From Halospina sp040196175 (GTDB lineage: Bacteria > Pseudomonadota > Gammaproteobacteria > Pseudomonadales > Oleiphilaceae): a DNA stretch of 64,000 nucleotides. The DNA lies in NCBI RefSeq assembly GCF_040196175.1, contig NZ_JBEFNF010000001.1:248001-312000 (forward strand), read 5' to 3'. The notes beneath the pieces were generated by a model. That model saw nothing but the letters and a program-made list of their open reading frames with translations. It ran no database searches and had not been told where the DNA came from. The position numbers were made by a program, and so were the translations under genes. Positions 26,573 through 35,753 of this stretch are shown one piece after another (positions within the stretch are counted from its first letter, which is position 1; each line of letters begins with the position of its first letter).

Positions 26573-27988
26573 ATGCACGCAGTCATCCTCTCCGGCGGTT
26601 CGGGAACCCGTCTCTGGCCCCTTTCCCGCGAGGCCTATCCCAAGCAGTTTCTGGCGCTGAATACCCATGAATCCCTTCTGGATGAAACACTGCAGCGCGC
26701 CTGTGCCGTGCCGGACTGTTCAAGCCTTTCTGTCATCACCAATGAAGCGCACCGCTTTATTGTAGCCGCTCATCTGCAGCGTTATGGCCGGGAGGCGGAG
26801 CAGGGGCGGATTCTGCTGGAGCCGGTGGGGCGTAACACCGCACCTGCCATTGCGCTTGCTGCCCTCCGGATTCAGGAGGCGGACCCGGATGGCGTCATGC
26901 TGGTGCTGCCGTCGGATCACGTGGTGCAGAACACGGAGTCGTTCGTCAGGGCTGTGGAGGTCGGCGAACAGGCGGCGCGCAGCGGGCAGTTGGTTACCTT
27001 CGGTGTGGTGCCCACCAGCGCCCACACCGGGTTTGGCTACATCCGGGCGGATGCTGGCGAACTGGCGGGAGGTGCACTGCCGGTTGCCGCCTTTGTGGAA
27101 AAACCGGACGCGGTCACGGCGCAGAGCTACCTGGAAGACGGCCACTATTACTGGAACAGCGGCATGTTCCTGTTCCGCGCCAGTGATTACCTGGCGGAGC
27201 TTGAGCGTCACCGGCCCGGTATTCTGGATATCTGCCGCCGCGCCTGGGAAGCGCGTCGGGATGATCAGGACTTTGTGCGGGTCTCGGAGGCGATCTTCGC
27301 TGAGTGCCCGGAGGATTCCATCGACTATGCGGTGATGGAGCATACTGAGCGTGCCGTCGTCCTGCCGCTGAATGCAGGGTGGAGTGATGTAGGGTGCTGG
27401 TCGTCTTTGTGGGAGCTGCAGGATCAGGATGACGACGGCAACGTCGTTCGTGGTGATGTGATCACTGAAGATGTCCACCAGTCCTATCTTCATTCCGAGG
27501 GCCGTTTGTTGGCGGCGATTGGTGTGGATAACCACGTTATTGTGGAAACGGATGATGTGGTGCTGGTGGCGGATCGTAACCGGGTACAAGACGTGAAGCA
27601 GGTGGTCAGCCGCCTTAAGGCCGAAAACCGGGATGAGTACCGTTTTCATCGCAAGGTTCATCGGCCTTGGGGCAGCTATGAGGGCCTGGCTCGTAGCGAA
27701 CGCTTTCAGGTCAAGCGGATCACGGTGAATCCCGGGGCGACGCTGTCACTGCAGAAGCACCACCACCGTTCAGAACACTGGGTGGTTGTGAGCGGGAGCG
27801 CAACTGTGACTCGGGGTGATGAGGAAACCTTGCTCACTGAGGATCAGTCCACGTATATTCCTCTGGGCGTCACCCACCGTCTGTCCAACCCAGGGGTAAT
27901 TGCGCTTGAGGTGATTGAGGTGCAGACGGGCAGTTATCTGGGCGAAGACGACATCGTCCGGTATGAAGATAGTTACAATCGAGTCTGA
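26573..27988 (+). CDS. Mannose-1-phosphate guanylyltransferase / mannose-6-phosphate isomerase
   Basis: Bifunctional type II enzyme (ManC/AlgA/CpsB type) of 471 residues making GDP-mannose, a precursor for exopolysaccharide, lipopolysaccharide or glycoprotein sugars. The N-terminal nucleotidyltransferase has GGSGTRLWPLSREAYPKQF and VEKPDA; the C-terminal cupin isomerase domain has LQKHHHRSEHWVVVSG with its metal-binding histidines. No other polysaccharide genes are adjacent, so its end product is unclear; supply of sugar for the nearby pilin glycosylase is speculative. Confidence 0.93.
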   Translation: MHAVILSGGSGTRLWPLSREAYPKQFLALNTHESLLDETLQRACAVPDCSSLSVITNEAHRFIVAAHLQRYGREAEQGRILLEPVGRNTAPAIALAALRIQEADPDGVMLVLPSDHVVQNTESFVRAVEVGEQAARSGQLVTFGVVPTSAHTGFGYIRADAGELAGGALPVAAFVEKPDAVTAQSYLEDGHYYWNSGMFLFRASDYLAELERHRPGILDICRRAWEARRDDQDFVRVSEAIFAECPEDSIDYAVMEHTERAVVLPLNAGWSDVGCWSSLWELQDQDDDGNVVRGDVITEDVHQSYLHSEGRLLAAIGVDNHVIVETDDVVLVADRNRVQDVKQVVSRLKAENRDEYRFHRKVHRPWGSYEGLARSERFQVKRITVNPGATLSLQKHHHRSEHWVVVSGSATVTRGDEETLLTEDQSTYIPLGVTHRLSNPGVIALEVIEVQTGSYLGEDDIVRYEDSYNRV

Positions 27989-28042
27989 CTGAATCTGAAC
28001 CGGGGCGGCTGGATGCCGTCTCCAGCAACCAGAGGGATTGGT

Positions 28043-29083
28043 ATGGAACACTGGCATGAGGCCACGGACCCCCTTCCTATTCAAACCTGCAACGCTCATC
28101 CGGAACGCATGGCACCGGTTGGTGAAACGGCGCTTGCGCAGGCCCGGCGGCTTGCCGCGCTTGCCGGGGCTGTGCGTGGACCGATTGAACTCTGTCGAGG
28201 TGGTCTGCTCGCCTCACGGGGGCTGGCTGAGGCGGCATGCCAGGTTGCGGAAACCGCCACTGGCACGGCGCATGAACTCTGGCTGGTGCCGGTATCCGTG
28301 CTGGTGCGTGATGGGGAGGCCGTGTACCAGACTCTGAGGACAATCCGCGCAAGCAGTGAGGCTGATGTCTGCTGGTTTTTACTGGAGGCTACTGGGCCCG
28401 GGTTGCTCGCGTCACTGGTGCAGGCAGAGGGGGTGCTGGGCTGGTCGGAACTGATCGGTGATCCCTCGATTGCCCTGATGGTGGCCCATGATGGGCCACC
28501 ACAGGCGCGAACGCCTGCTGGTACGCCCCGAATGCGCCACAGTCTGCGGGTTCCTGTAGCGAGTGTTGCCGATGTATTGGCGTGGTGCCGGCAACGCCAG
28601 CCGGCCATTGAGGCATGGCTTGGCATGCCAGTGGAACAGTCTGCTCTGGAGGTGGCGGTGCGGTCAGCAACGACATCGCCGAAGCAGCCTGAAATAACGG
28701 ATTTACTTGACGAAATGAAATGGGACGAGGCGGTTGAGCCCGAGAACGTGCTTTCGGTGCTTAGTAGCGCTGCAGCCATGGTCCGCTTTGAGTGGGCCTG
28801 CGGGCCGATACGTCTTGCTCACCTGAATCACCGTTGCGCCATGGATGAGCAGGCGGAACTGGTGAGCCTGGCGCGAGCGGACGCGCCGCAGAACGCACTG
28901 GACCAGGAGGCATCGGTAGAGCGGGCGGCTCTGGATGTTGAGTGGCATGAGGCGCCACCTGAGCTGTTATTGGATCAGGCTGCGGTGGTCTCGTGGCTCG
29001 ATGATGCTCGAGTGGCTTCGTCAGCATCGGATGCGTTCTGGTATCATGCGCGCTGCCTGAATAACGAGGTCACAAGAGAGTAA
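28043..29083 (+). CDS. ClpA/ClpB D1-like protein with a degenerate ATPase site
   Basis: I do not recognise a named family, but the 346-residue sequence follows the order of a Clp/HSP100 D1 AAA+ domain. PVGETAL resembles the PLIGRE opening. GPIELCRGGLLASRGLAEA lies where NPLLVGESGVGKTAIAEGLA would be, so Walker A has become C51-RGGLLASR without the GK(T/S). VCWFLLEA (109-116) replaces Walker B. Then come a VPVASVADVLAWCR stretch, ALEVAVRSA and ITDLLDE (compare AIDVIDE in ClpA). It cannot be an active ATPase if this alignment is right. The start at 28043 has AGAGGG six bases upstream. The membrane cold-shock gene follows nine bases later. Homology is inferred by eye. Confidence 0.6.
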   Translation: MEHWHEATDPLPIQTCNAHPERMAPVGETALAQARRLAALAGAVRGPIELCRGGLLASRGLAEAACQVAETATGTAHELWLVPVSVLVRDGEAVYQTLRTIRASSEADVCWFLLEATGPGLLASLVQAEGVLGWSELIGDPSIALMVAHDGPPQARTPAGTPRMRHSLRVPVASVADVLAWCRQRQPAIEAWLGMPVEQSALEVAVRSATTSPKQPEITDLLDEMKWDEAVEPENVLSVLSSAAAMVRFEWACGPIRLAHLNHRCAMDEQAELVSLARADAPQNALDQEASVERAALDVEWHEAPPELLLDQAAVVSWLDDARVASSASDAFWYHARCLNNEVTRE

Positions 29084-29091
29084 CATCAATC

Positions 29092-29559
29092 ATGCCAATC
29101 AATCGCAAAGCACTTTACGCATCACTGCTGGTCTCCCTGCCGGCGCCGCTCATCCTGGCGCTGATCCCGATGAATGCCAACATCGAGCTGTATCTGGAGC
29201 AATCAGGGTTTCTGGTTGACTACCTTCTGGCCTATGCCCTGTTTGTCATCGTGGCGCTGGTGGCATCCGGACTGGCCATACGTACGGCGGGCGGTCAGCA
29301 GGAGCAGGCAGCTCAAGGCAAGCGCTCCGCTCGCAAGAAAGGCAAAGACACGGAAGAAGGTACCGTCAAGTGGTTCAACGTCAAGAAAGGCTTTGGCTTT
29401 ATCACCCGTGACAGTGGCGGCGATGTGTTCGTCCACTTCCGCGCCATTCAGGGTGAGGGTCGGCGCGTTCTGCGCCAGGGCCAGCGGGTCAGCTATACCG
29501 TGGTCGAAGCGGAAAAAGGCCTTCAGGCCAATGACGTAACAACCCTCGACGACGAGTGA
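29092..29559 (+). CDS. Membrane-anchored cold-shock-domain protein
   Basis: A 155-residue fusion. Two hydrophobic segments (about 9-27 and 40-63) are followed by a basic linker rich in Lys, Arg and Gln, then a complete cold-shock domain with GTVKWFNVKKGFGFI (RNP1) and DVFVHF (RNP2). Ordinary Csp proteins are about 70 residues and cytosolic; here the nucleic-acid-binding domain would be tethered to the inner membrane facing the cytoplasm. It is probably co-transcribed with the Clp-like gene upstream and converges on dapE. Domain calls are firm; the role is unknown. Confidence 0.85.
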   Translation: MPINRKALYASLLVSLPAPLILALIPMNANIELYLEQSGFLVDYLLAYALFVIVALVASGLAIRTAGGQQEQAAQGKRSARKKGKDTEEGTVKWFNVKKGFGFITRDSGGDVFVHFRAIQGEGRRVLRQGQRVSYTVVEAEKGLQANDVTTLDDE

Positions 29560-29578
29560 GTCCCCTCCGCTGCGCGGG

Positions 29579-30730
29579 TCAGTCGTTCTGGCCCGCGAGC
29601 AGTTCCTCCAGAATGCCCTCGTAGATCCGTGACAGCGTTTCCAGATCTGCCACTGAGACACTCTCATCAGCTTTGTGAATGGTGGCATTGAGTGGGCCAA
29701 GTTCCATCACCTGCGCGCCAGTGGGAGCAATGAATCGGCCGTCCGAAGTGCCGCCGCCGGTGGAAAGAGCCGGACGCTGGCCAGTGGCCGTTTCAATCAC
29801 CCGCAAAGCGGCATCAATGAAATTACCGTGGTCAGTCAGAAAGGGGCCGCCACTGAGATGCCACTCCAGCTGGTAATCCAGCCGGTGACGATCCAGTAGC
29901 GTGGTCACCCGTTCCCGCAGCTGGGCTTCAGTCACTTCGGTGGAGAACCGGAAGTTGAAGTCTACCTCCATAGAGCCAGGCACCACATTGTTGGCGCCTT
30001 CTCCGGCCTCCACCCGGGTGATCTGGAAACTGGTGGGCGGGAAGTGGTCGTTGCCCGTATCCCACTCAGTATTGATCAGGTCCGCCAATGCCGGGGCGGT
30101 ACGGTGCACCGGGTTGTCGGCGAACTGTGGGTAGGCCACATGCCCCTGAGTGCCCTGAACCGATAGTTTGCCGGATAGGGAGCCCCGGCGCCCATTCTTG
30201 ATGGTATCCGCCACGCGCTCACTGCTGGAGGGCTCGCCTACCAGGCACCAGTCCGGGCGGATGCCCTGTTCGGACAGGGCCTGCACCACTCGGCGGGTGC
30301 CGTCGCGGGCCGGGCCTTCTTCGTCACTGGTCAGAAGCAGGGCAATGCTTCCCTGGTGCTCCGGGTAACGGGCCACAAAGCGCTCCGTTGCCGTCACGAA
30401 CGCGGCCACCGAGCCCTTCATATCCGCCGCGCCACGGCCGTAGAGCATGCCGTCACGTTCGGTGGGATCGAAAGCAGGGGTGGTCCAGTCGCTTTCCGGG
30501 CCGGGAGGTACCACATCGGTGTGGCCGGCGAATACAAACAACGGGCCGCTGGCACCACGGCGCAACCAGAGGTTGCGCACCTCCCCGAAGGGGTGATCCT
30601 CGCCCTGAAAACCCGACTCGGCGAGGCGTTGCGTCAGCATCGGCTGGCAGCCGGCGTCGTCCGGCGTGACCGAGGCCCGGCTGATCAGCTCCCGGGCCAA
30701 GTCGAGGGTGGCCGTGGGTGGTTTACTCAT
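29579..30730 (-). CDS. dapE: Succinyl-diaminopimelate desuccinylase
   Basis: Dizinc M20-family hydrolase of the succinylase lysine/DAP pathway, releasing LL-DAP. The 383-residue enzyme shows H70 and D72 in FAGHTDVVPPG, the bridging D103 in GRGAADMKG and E137-E138 in SDEEGP. It is the last gene of the leftward map-glnD-dapC-dapD-dapE run, starting nine bases after the dapD stop, which supports one transcript. Confidence 0.96.
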   Translation of the reverse strand: MSKPPTATLDLARELISRASVTPDDAGCQPMLTQRLAESGFQGEDHPFGEVRNLWLRRGASGPLFVFAGHTDVVPPGPESDWTTPAFDPTERDGMLYGRGAADMKGSVAAFVTATERFVARYPEHQGSIALLLTSDEEGPARDGTRRVVQALSEQGIRPDWCLVGEPSSSERVADTIKNGRRGSLSGKLSVQGTQGHVAYPQFADNPVHRTAPALADLINTEWDTGNDHFPPTSFQITRVEAGEGANNVVPGSMEVDFNFRFSTEVTEAQLRERVTTLLDRHRLDYQLEWHLSGGPFLTDHGNFIDAALRVIETATGQRPALSTGGGTSDGRFIAPTGAQVMELGPLNATIHKADESVSVADLETLSRIYEGILEELLAGQND

Positions 30731-30738
30731 GCATCGGC

Positions 30739-31770
30739 TCAGTTGTTGGCGTGGAGTTGCTCATTGAGCGTGATCGCTGTTTTGTTGGTCCGGCACTCTA
30801 CCGCGCCCGTTTCGGAGTTGCGACGGAACAGCATGTCGGACTGAGCCGCCAGATCCCGGGCCTTCACGCTCTGCACGTGGTGGCCATTGTCATCGAGCAC
30901 CTGCACCTTGGTGCCGGCGGTCACGTAGAGGCCGGCTTCCACGGTACAGCGGTCCCCCAGCGGAATGCCGATGCCGGCGTTGGCGCCGAGCAGGCAGTTT
31001 TCGCCCAGAGAGATGATGATGTTGCCGCCCCCGGACAGGGTACCCATGGTGGACGAGCCGCCGCCCAGATCCGAGCCCTGGCCGATGACCACGCCGGCCG
31101 AGATCCGTCCTTCGATCATGGACTTGCCTTCGGTGCCGGCGTTGAAGTTGATGAACCCCTCGTGCATCACGGTTGTGCCTTCGCCCACATAGGCGCCGAG
31201 GCGCACGCGGGCGGTATCCGCAATCCGCACGCCTTTCGGTACGACGTAGTCGGTCATGGGGGGGAATTTGTCCACGGCCTTGACTTCCAGGGTGCGGCCG
31301 CCAGCGCGCGCCTGGAGCTGGCGCTGGGTCAGTTCCTCAAGGTCGATCGCGCCCTCATTGGTCCATGCCAGGTTGGGCAGCAGTGGGAAGATGCCTTTGA
31401 GGTTCAAACCGTGAGGCTTCACCAGTCGGTGGGAAAGCAGATGGAGCTTGAGATAGACCTCGGGGGTGCTGGCCACCTCAGCGTCGGTGTCCAGAAGTGT
31501 TACGACCACCGGCAGGGAGCTTTCGCTGGCCTGATCGGCGAGCGCCCCGAGATCCGCGTAGCCGGCTTCCTCCAACCGGTCCGCCAGGGTCTGCAGCTGG
31601 TTGGCGTCGGCATCCACCGCTGCGTTGCCTTCGCTCAGACCCTCAATGTTGTTGCGTACAATCTCGACCAGCGTGCTGTCGGGGGCGTGCACAGGCTGCT
31701 GGTAATAGACTTCCAGCCATTCCTGTTTCTGATTGCGGGTGCCTATGCCGATGCCGAATGCAAAGCTCAT
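30739..31770 (-). CDS. dapD: Tetrahydrodipicolinate N-succinyltransferase, long form
   Basis: A 343-residue left-handed beta-helix acyltransferase using succinyl-CoA. This is the longer DapD type found in Pseudomonas, not the roughly 274-residue enterobacterial form. The hexapeptide region is clear in ADTARVRLGAYVGEGTTVMH and onward (about 180-290), including SMIEGRISAGVVIGQGSD. An antisense frame of 643 residues runs across this gene and dapC; it is a shadow of GC-rich codon usage. Confidence 0.95.
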   Translation of the reverse strand: MSFAFGIGIGTRNQKQEWLEVYYQQPVHAPDSTLVEIVRNNIEGLSEGNAAVDADANQLQTLADRLEEAGYADLGALADQASESSLPVVVTLLDTDAEVASTPEVYLKLHLLSHRLVKPHGLNLKGIFPLLPNLAWTNEGAIDLEELTQRQLQARAGGRTLEVKAVDKFPPMTDYVVPKGVRIADTARVRLGAYVGEGTTVMHEGFINFNAGTEGKSMIEGRISAGVVIGQGSDLGGGSSTMGTLSGGGNIIISLGENCLLGANAGIGIPLGDRCTVEAGLYVTAGTKVQVLDDNGHHVQSVKARDLAAQSDMLFRRNSETGAVECRTNKTAITLNEQLHANN

Positions 31771-31788
31771 GGTCCTGATTCTCTCCTG

Positions 31789-33000
31789 TTAGCTGGATCC
31801 GTTCTGGGTCCGGCGTTCAATGAAGCGGGCGATGCGCTGAGCAGCCTCGACGCATTCGTGCACGGAGGCGACCAGCGCCATGCGCACCCGGTTTTCGCCC
31901 GGATTCACCCCGTCGCTGGTGCGCGACAGATAACGTCCCGGCAGTACTGTGACATTTTCCTCGTTGTAAAGCGCTCTGGCAAAGGTCTCATCATCCATGG
32001 GCGTACGGGGCCACAGATAGAAGCCGGCTTGCGGGCGTGTCACGTCCAGCCAGGGCTCCAGAATGGGGAGCACGGTGTCGAATTTCTGCTGGTAAAGCAT
32101 GCGGTTGTCATCAACGTGCGCTTCATCCTGCCAGGCGGTGATGCTGGCCCTTTGATGATGAACGGGCATGGCGCAGCCATGGTAGGTGCGGTAGCGCAGA
32201 AAGCGCGCCAAACAAGCCGCATCGCCGGCGGCAAAGCCGGAGCGCAGGCCGGGCAGGTTGCTGCGCTTGGACAGGCTGTGAAACACCACGCAGCGGCGGT
32301 AGTCATCACGGCCAAGCCGGTGGCAGGCCTCGAGCATGCCCAGGGGCGGTTCCGCCTCGGGGTGATGGATCTCCGAGTAGCACTCGTCCGCCGCGATCAG
32401 AAAATTGTGCCGGTCTGCCAGCTCCAACAGATGGCGGTAGTCGCCCAGGCCCATAACGGCGCCGTTGGGGTTGCCGGGGGAGCACAGGTAGACCAGTTCA
32501 CATCGGTCCCAGACGCCAGCTGGCACGGCACTGAAATCCGGCAGGCCGCCACCATCGCGGGTGCTGTTGACGAAATACGGTTGGGCGCCGGCCAGCAGTG
32601 CCGCACCTTCGTAGATCTGGTAGAAGGGGTTGGGCGTGACCACCAGTGAGTCTGCAGCCCCCGAAAGCATGGCCTGGGCAAATGAGAACAGCCCCTCGCG
32701 GGTACCGTTGAGCGGCAGGATCTGGGTTGCTGGATTCAGGCCGCCGCCCGCAAGGTTAAAGCGCCGGGTGGCCCAGCCGGCGATTGCTTCACGCAGCTCC
32801 GGCAGGCCCTGAGTGCCCGGATAGCGGGCAATGTCCTGAAGGCTGGCGCCCAGGGTGTCGAGCACAGCGCCCGGCGCCGGGTGTTTGGGCTCGCCGATGG
32901 ATAGGGCAATAGGAGACTGCTCCGGCGCTTCGGTGCCTTCAAACAGTTGCGCCAGTTTCTGGAACGGGTAAGGATGAAGCTCATCGAGCCTGGGGTTCAT
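31789..33000 (-). CDS. dapC: Succinyldiaminopimelate transaminase
   Basis: PLP aminotransferase of fold type I, 403 residues, converting N-succinyl-2-amino-6-ketopimelate to succinyl-DAP. Motifs: SPGNPNGA (174-181), AADECYSE (203-210) and the PLP lysine K245 in FHSLSKRSNLPGLRSGF. The ATG overlaps the glnD stop by four bases. Position between glnD and dapD supports DapC over a generic aspartate aminotransferase. Confidence 0.92.
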   Translation of the reverse strand: MNPRLDELHPYPFQKLAQLFEGTEAPEQSPIALSIGEPKHPAPGAVLDTLGASLQDIARYPGTQGLPELREAIAGWATRRFNLAGGGLNPATQILPLNGTREGLFSFAQAMLSGAADSLVVTPNPFYQIYEGAALLAGAQPYFVNSTRDGGGLPDFSAVPAGVWDRCELVYLCSPGNPNGAVMGLGDYRHLLELADRHNFLIAADECYSEIHHPEAEPPLGMLEACHRLGRDDYRRCVVFHSLSKRSNLPGLRSGFAAGDAACLARFLRYRTYHGCAMPVHHQRASITAWQDEAHVDDNRMLYQQKFDTVLPILEPWLDVTRPQAGFYLWPRTPMDDETFARALYNEENVTVLPGRYLSRTSDGVNPGENRVRMALVASVHECVEAAQRIARFIERRTQNGSS

Positions 33001-35717
33001 ACAGTAATTTCCTGTTCGTTCTGACCGTTAAGGCCCGCTACTTCGTCCAGCTGTTGGCACAGTGCCTGGCGCACGGACTCACAGGCTTGCGGATCTTCTA
33101 CCGGGTTGCCGCGTTCGTCGGTCACAAAGAAGATGTCTTCCACCCGCTCTCCCAAAGTGGCGATCTTGGCGCTCACCAGCCGCATGTGGTGATCCAGCAG
33201 AATGCGGCCGATGCGTGCCAGCAGGCCGGGGCGATCCGGCGTAACCACTTCCAGCATGGTGCGGTGGTTGGCCGTGTCCGTGGAGATGGTCACCGCTGTG
33301 GGAAAGGCAAAGTGCTTGAGCTTGCGCGGAACACGGCGCTCGATAATGGCCGGGTAGTCGTCCGGATCGTCCAGCTCCTCCACCAGCCGCTCACGAACAT
33401 GGTCCCGGCGCTCCGGATCCTTGCCCAGTGGCTGGCCCTGTTCGTCCACCACCACATAACTGCTGAGGTTAAAGGGGCCGTCGCCGGAGAGAATGCGCGC
33501 GTCCGCGATGTTCAGGTGCAGCTGCTCCAGAACAGCGGTCTGCGCGGCAAAGAGCGCGGCGCGGTCGCGCATGTAGATGATAATGTGGGTATAGCCGTCC
33601 GTGGGCCCGCCCGTGGTGTCACGGATCATTACCAGTGGGTCGGGGTTGTCGCCATGGCGGATGATGGCGGCGGTCTGCCAGACGATGTCGACGGTGGCGT
33701 CCTGCAGGAAGAAATCGTCGTCCAGGGTGTTCCAGACCCGGTCGATCTGTTCGTTGCTATAGCCCTGGTTGCGCAGCATGTCCCTGGCCTCCTCGCAGGT
33801 GGCACGGATCCAGTCATTGCGGTCGAAGGGGCTGTCGATGCCCTGGCGCAGCACGCGTCGGGTTTCTATGTAGAGCTGGCGCAGCAGCGAATCCCGCCAG
33901 GTGTTCCACAGGCTGGGGTTGGTGGCGGCGATATCACACACGGTCAGGATGTAGAGATAGACCAGATGGACCTTGGAGGGGATTTTGCGCGCGAACTCGC
34001 GGATGATCGCCGGGTCCGAGATGTCACACTTCTGGGCGGTCAGTGACATGAGCAGGTGATTTTCGATCAGCCAGGCGACCAGTTTGGTATCACGGTCGCT
34101 CAGGTGGTGCTGTTCGCAGAAACGGGTGGCATCGATGGCGCCGAGTTCCGAATGATCCCCGCCGCGACCCTTGGCAACATCATGGAACAGCCCAGCGATG
34201 TACAGCAGCTCTGGTTTGGGCAGCTGGTGGCTCAGGCGTGAGGCAAGCGGGAACTGATCGCGGCCCTCGGCGGTATGCATGTGTACCATGTTGCCGATTA
34301 CCCGCAGGGTGTGCGCATCCACGGTGTAGACGTGGAACAGATCATACTGCATCTGCCCGATGATGCCGCCGAACTCCGGCAGATAGCGCCCCAGCACGTT
34401 GTAGCGCTTCATGTAGGACAGGGTCGTGTCCAGTTCGTGCGGCGTGCGCAGCAGTTCCATGAACAGGGTCGTGCAGGCCAGGTTCTGGCGGAAGGCATCG
34501 TCGATCAAGTGCTTATGGGCCCGGATGGCGCGGATGGTTGGCGCCCTGATGCCTTTCACTTGCGGGTGCTGGGCCAGTACGACGAAGATCTCCAGCAGCG
34601 CGTACGGGGCGTAGGCGAAGACCTGGGTATTCGTGGCCTCAAGGTAACCGTTGCGGATCTGGAAGCGGCGATTGACGGGCACGATCTGCTCCGGCTCCTC
34701 CGCCCGCAGTATCTCCTCATCCAGGTGCTGCAGGATCACATCCGTGAGCTCGGCCAGGGCCAGTACCCTGCGGTAGTAGGCCTGCATCATCAGCTCTACA
34801 CCCAGGCGCCCGTCCTGCTCTTCAAAGCCAAGCATACGGGCAAGGTCCGGCTGATAGTCGAACAGCAGCCGGTTTTCGTTGCGCCCGGCAAGCAGCTGAA
34901 GCCCAAAGCGCAATTGCCACAGGAACGTCTCGCCTTCGCACAGTATCTCGAACTCTTCATCCGATAGGATGGCGAGGCGCGTCAGGTCCGAAGGGTCATC
35001 CAGTCCGAAATGGCGTCGGGCAACCCAGATGATGGTCTGGATGTCGCGCAGGGCACCGGGGGAGCTTTTGAGGTTGGGCTCCAGGTTGTATTCGGTGGCA
35101 CCGTACTTGCCGTGGCGTTCCTGCTGTTCGCGGCGTTTGGCGGCGAAATACTCGCGGTCGGGGAGGGTGTCGCTTGAATAGACCCGCTCGCGCAGCTGTT
35201 CCGGAAGTTGGGTGTTGCCTGCGATCAGCCGGATCTCAAGCAGGTTGGTGAGGATGGTGACGTCCTTGCGTGCGGTGGACACGCACTCGTCGATGCTACG
35301 TACGCTGTGGCCGATGTCCAGGCCCAGGTCCCAGAGGAGGGTGAGGAAGTCCGCAAGCGCCTCTTCATGGGCTTCGGCTCCGGCCTTGCCTGTCAGGATC
35401 AGCAGGTCAATATCGGACCAGGGGTGCAGTTCACCACGGCCATAGCCACCAACTGCTATCAGGGAGAGGTCCTGCGCCTCGCTCAGGGGCGAATGCTGCC
35501 ACAATAGCGCCAGAACGGTATCCATGATGCGAGCGCGGGCGTGGACGAGTGAGCGCACATCAGCTCCGGCGCGGAACGCATCGGCCATAACCTGCTGCAG
35601 GTGCTCAAGATGCCGGCGTACGGGGACGCCGGGCGATGAGGCATTGCGGATTGTCTCCGCAAGAGCCTCAGTATCCAGGTGTTCATCCGGATCAAAAATG
35701 GCGCCGGTCGTGTTCAT
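32997..35717 (-). CDS. glnD: Bifunctional PII uridylyltransferase / uridylyl-removing enzyme
   Basis: Nitrogen-status sensor that modifies PII. About 906 residues: nucleotidyltransferase domain with GGYGRGELHPWSDIDLL (about 90-106), an HD domain with LFHDVAKGRGGDHSE in the middle, and two C-terminal ACT domains (HIIIYMRDRAALFA and TMLEVVTPDRPGLLARIGR). All catalytic elements are present. I favour the ATG at 35717; a GTG at 35726 would add three residues and is equally open. It lies between map and dapC, the usual Pseudomonas-type order. Confidence 0.95.
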   Translation of the reverse strand: MNTTGAIFDPDEHLDTEALAETIRNASSPGVPVRRHLEHLQQVMADAFRAGADVRSLVHARARIMDTVLALLWQHSPLSEAQDLSLIAVGGYGRGELHPWSDIDLLILTGKAGAEAHEEALADFLTLLWDLGLDIGHSVRSIDECVSTARKDVTILTNLLEIRLIAGNTQLPEQLRERVYSSDTLPDREYFAAKRREQQERHGKYGATEYNLEPNLKSSPGALRDIQTIIWVARRHFGLDDPSDLTRLAILSDEEFEILCEGETFLWQLRFGLQLLAGRNENRLLFDYQPDLARMLGFEEQDGRLGVELMMQAYYRRVLALAELTDVILQHLDEEILRAEEPEQIVPVNRRFQIRNGYLEATNTQVFAYAPYALLEIFVVLAQHPQVKGIRAPTIRAIRAHKHLIDDAFRQNLACTTLFMELLRTPHELDTTLSYMKRYNVLGRYLPEFGGIIGQMQYDLFHVYTVDAHTLRVIGNMVHMHTAEGRDQFPLASRLSHQLPKPELLYIAGLFHDVAKGRGGDHSELGAIDATRFCEQHHLSDRDTKLVAWLIENHLLMSLTAQKCDISDPAIIREFARKIPSKVHLVYLYILTVCDIAATNPSLWNTWRDSLLRQLYIETRRVLRQGIDSPFDRNDWIRATCEEARDMLRNQGYSNEQIDRVWNTLDDDFFLQDATVDIVWQTAAIIRHGDNPDPLVMIRDTTGGPTDGYTHIIIYMRDRAALFAAQTAVLEQLHLNIADARILSGDGPFNLSSYVVVDEQGQPLGKDPERRDHVRERLVEELDDPDDYPAIIERRVPRKLKHFAFPTAVTISTDTANHRTMLEVVTPDRPGLLARIGRILLDHHMRLVSAKIATLGERVEDIFFVTDERGNPVEDPQACESVRQALCQQLDEVAGLNGQNEQEITV

Positions 35718-35753
35718 AACAGACACACCCCGCGAGGCAGATGATGACAGGGG

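Noticed and set aside
30718..32649. Open frame of 643 codons on the + strand
   Set aside because: It lies antisense to dapD and dapC, both complete with catalytic motifs; its composition is that of a codon-bias shadow and it lacks domains.
33054..34046. Open frame of 330 codons on the + strand
   Set aside because: Antisense shadow of glnD.
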